From positions 1-64,000 of the forward strand of contig JAKBSJ010000005.1 in assembly GCA_021844945.1 (NCBI GenBank): a DNA stretch of 64,000 nucleotides, written 5' to 3'. Under the pieces are notes generated by a model. That model was not told where the DNA came from, did not search any database, and saw nothing but the letters and a program-made list of their open reading frames with translations. This DNA is from Thermoplasmata archaeon (GTDB lineage Archaea; Thermoplasmatota; Thermoplasmata; Lutacidiplasmatales; UBA184). Positions 61,869 to 64,000 of this stretch are shown here, one piece after another (within the stretch, counting starts at the first letter, position 1; each line of letters begins with the position of its first letter). The position numbers and the translations under genes were made by a program.

Positions 61869-63317
61869 TCACGCGCCCACGATCTGAACGCTCTCGCCTC
61901 CGTGCCGGGTGGCGCGGGGTCGGACCTCGCAGAACAACGGCGTGTGGTATCCGCCCCCGGTCACGAGCGCCGTTCCGACCGGGAGGGACTGGATCATCTC
62001 GGTCATCCCCGGCGTCAGTCCTTCGATCGACTGGGCGATCGCGCGCAGGTCGAGCGGGTTCGTCACCTGGAGGATCAGCTGCGTGTTGCACTGCGAAAGG
62101 ACGCTCTTGTCGATGCGGGCCGCGCGTTGGGTGACGACACACAGGCCGAGGCCGAACTTGCGTCCTTCGCTCGCGATGTTCTTGAGGATCCGCGAGCACG
62201 TCGCCTGTCCCTGCTGGGGGGCGAAATTGTGCGCCTCCTCGATGACCAGGAAGAGCGGCGGGATCTTCCCCTTCTTGCGGTTGTCGAAGAGCGTGGAGGA
62301 AATGCGGGCGACGACGAGCTCCTGGATGTCCGGCGCGACGCCGCGCAGGTTGACGAGCGTCGCCCTCCCCTTCTGGACGAGGTCGTTGAGCGAGGTCCCC
62401 TGGGGACCGAGGAGCTTCGTCTGGTCGACGTAGAGGAGCCGCTCGTGGAGGGTGTCGGCGATGGCACCTTCGGTCATCTCCGCGGCCCGCGCCAGGTCCG
62501 CCACGGTGTAGTCCGGATTCGCGGCGCCGACGCGCTCGATGATCTGTTTGAGCGGCGCGAGGAACGTCTTCACGTTCGTGAGCCCCATGAACACGAGGAG
62601 CTCGCGCGGGTCGAGGTGCCGCAAGGAGAACGTCAGAGGCTTCGCGCTCGGGTTGAGCGAAACGTCGGGGGAGTACTCGACGATCTGGTGGGAGAATCCT
62701 TGGGACTCGACCCCGAACTTGGCCTGGGCGGCGCTCCGCTCCGCCGGCGTGCGCAGCGAGCCGTACTCTCCGTGGGGATCGATGATGACGCACGTGACCT
62801 TGTGCCGGAGGAGTTCTTCGATCAGGACCCCCAGGAGGTAGCTCTTCCCGCCCCCGGTCTTGGCGAGCACGCTTACGTGACGCTGGACGAGTTGGTTGAT
62901 ATCGAGCTCGACCCGCAGGTTGTGGTTCCGCAGGAGCCCGACGTACGCCCCGCTGTTCGATCGATGGGTGAGCCCGAGGACGCGGGCGATGAGGGTCTCC
63001 TCCGCTCGGAAGACGTGAGCGCCGGGGCGGAACGGGATGGTGGGGATCTTGACGACGCCTTGCGAGTCCCGGTAGCCGATGATGATCGCGTGGCCCAGGA
63101 GGCTCTCATGGACGTGGGTCTCGTCGGCCGGGGTGAGCGCGCCGGCCTGTTCGAGATCGAGATCGCTCTTGCGCTGGAGGTCGTCCAGCTGGCAGAGGAC
63201 GTACCCGTGGTCCTCATCGGGGACCGACAGGTAGTCCCCCCGCTCAACCGGGCGGCTCAGACTCAGTTGGAAGCGGCCGAGTCCGACGTCGCCGAAGATG
63301 CGTCCGACCTCTTCCAC
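61869..63317 (-). CDS. herA: HerA-family bipolar DNA helicase/translocase
   Basis: HVSVLAKTGGGKSYLLGVLIEELL, CVIIDPHGEYGSL, LFLVIEEAHNFAPQQ. Confidence 0.92.
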   Translation of the reverse strand: MEEVGRIFGDVGLGRFQLSLSRPVERGDYLSVPDEDHGYVLCQLDDLQRKSDLDLEQAGALTPADETHVHESLLGHAIIIGYRDSQGVVKIPTIPFRPGAHVFRAEETLIARVLGLTHRSNSGAYVGLLRNHNLRVELDINQLVQRHVSVLAKTGGGKSYLLGVLIEELLRHKVTCVIIDPHGEYGSLRTPAERSAAQAKFGVESQGFSHQIVEYSPDVSLNPSAKPLTFSLRHLDPRELLVFMGLTNVKTFLAPLKQIIERVGAANPDYTVADLARAAEMTEGAIADTLHERLLYVDQTKLLGPQGTSLNDLVQKGRATLVNLRGVAPDIQELVVARISSTLFDNRKKGKIPPLFLVIEEAHNFAPQQGQATCSRILKNIASEGRKFGLGLCVVTQRAARIDKSVLSQCNTQLILQVTNPLDLRAIAQSIEGLTPGMTEMIQSLPVGTALVTGGGYHTPLFCEVRPRATRHGGESVQIVGA

Positions 63318-63475
63318 ACTCGATTCCGAGCGGGACCGCCGATATTAGGGTAGCGCGGAACTCGCAGTGCCTTTCCCGCCGGTAGCGCGAGTCGTGCCGG
63401 GGCCGAGTTAGCCTTTTATGGCGTCCCACTCTCGAACGCCGACTTCCGTCGCTTTAGGCGCGGAGACAGTGGCCC

Positions 63476-64000
63476 GTGGCCGATGCGACCCTCGAACTCG
63501 AGCGCAAGCGCTTCGAGACCAACCAGAAAGCCGACCAGCATCGTGGCGAGCGGGACCGCCTGAATGCCGAGTCCCGAGCGCTGGCGGACGAACGGGGTCG
63601 GATCTTGGACGATCTCCACCGGCAGAGCTCCGAGGCCCAGGAACACCGCCGGGTCCGCGACCAGCTCAACGAACAGGTCCGGGCGGAGAAGAAGCTCCGC
63701 GAGGAGTGGAATCATCGGCTCCAGATCGCCGGGGACCGCTTCCAAGAGCTGAAGCGGAATCGCACGCCACGACCGGGCGCGGTACCGGTATGGCGCCTCC
63801 GCAAGGAGCTCAAGGAACTCGAGTTCCGGCACATGACCACGGCGCTGACCGGCGACCAGGAGAAGCGCCTCATCGAGGAGATGAAGCGCCTCGAGGCGGC
63901 CATCCGTGACCAGGACGAGCAGCTCCGTCGGGACCCCGAGATCGACCAGGCCCTTACCGAGATGAACGAAGCCCGAACCCAGGCCGAGGCGCATCATGCC
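63476..64000 (+). CDS. Archaeal coiled-coil protein (COG1340-like), truncated by window end
   Basis: GTG start; VADATLELERKRFETNQKADQHRGERDRLNAESRALADERGRILDDLHRQ...LNEQVRAEKKLREEW...KELEFRHMTTALTGDQEKRLIEEMKRLEAAIRDQDEQ; open at window end. Confidence 0.75.
   Translation, partial: MADATLELERKRFETNQKADQHRGERDRLNAESRALADERGRILDDLHRQSSEAQEHRRVRDQLNEQVRAEKKLREEWNHRLQIAGDRFQELKRNRTPRPGAVPVWRLRKELKELEFRHMTTALTGDQEKRLIEEMKRLEAAIRDQDEQLRRDPEIDQALTEMNEARTQAEAHHA

Overview
This 64 kb window looks like a high-GC archaeal chromosome segment, probably Thermoplasmatota-like. That assignment is inferred from gene content (PAN, MCM, NMD3, NAC, L10e, Nop5, Dph2, pantoate kinase, HerA and SepF, together with the bacterial-type genes gyrB, clpB and grpE). 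The left ~8.4 kb has visibly lower GC and holds a tight four-gene minus-strand operon. It looks like a DISARM-type anti-phage locus: a DrmE-like protein, DrmA helicase, DrmB/DUF1998 and a DrmC-like PLD protein, with no methyltransferase inside the window. A gene-poor, decayed stretch with a relic membrane-protein ORF and an imperfect repeat separates the locus from tRNA-Val. The rest is compact core genome: a surface-glycan cluster (GT4, three tandem GT2 paralogs, nucleotidyltransferase, sulfoquinovose-synthase-like SQD1), a translation/ribosome cluster (CBS-HPF-like, NAC, Nudix-Dph2 fusion), gyrB, a double YVTN beta-propeller surface protein, PAN, ClpB with a degenerate EF1A-like protein, pyrD-pyrK-pyrG-aspS-mcm, and sepF, pepA and herA. 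Notable observations are the methyltransferase-free DISARM-like operon, an initiator tRNA-Met with a ~31-nt D-loop insertion, aspS apparently starting at CTG behind a strong Shine-Dalgarno, pantoate kinase with no canonical start, the Nudix-Dph2 fusion, and the ClpB/pseudo-GTPase pair. All calls come from reading the sequence and the supplied ORF translations; no searches were run.
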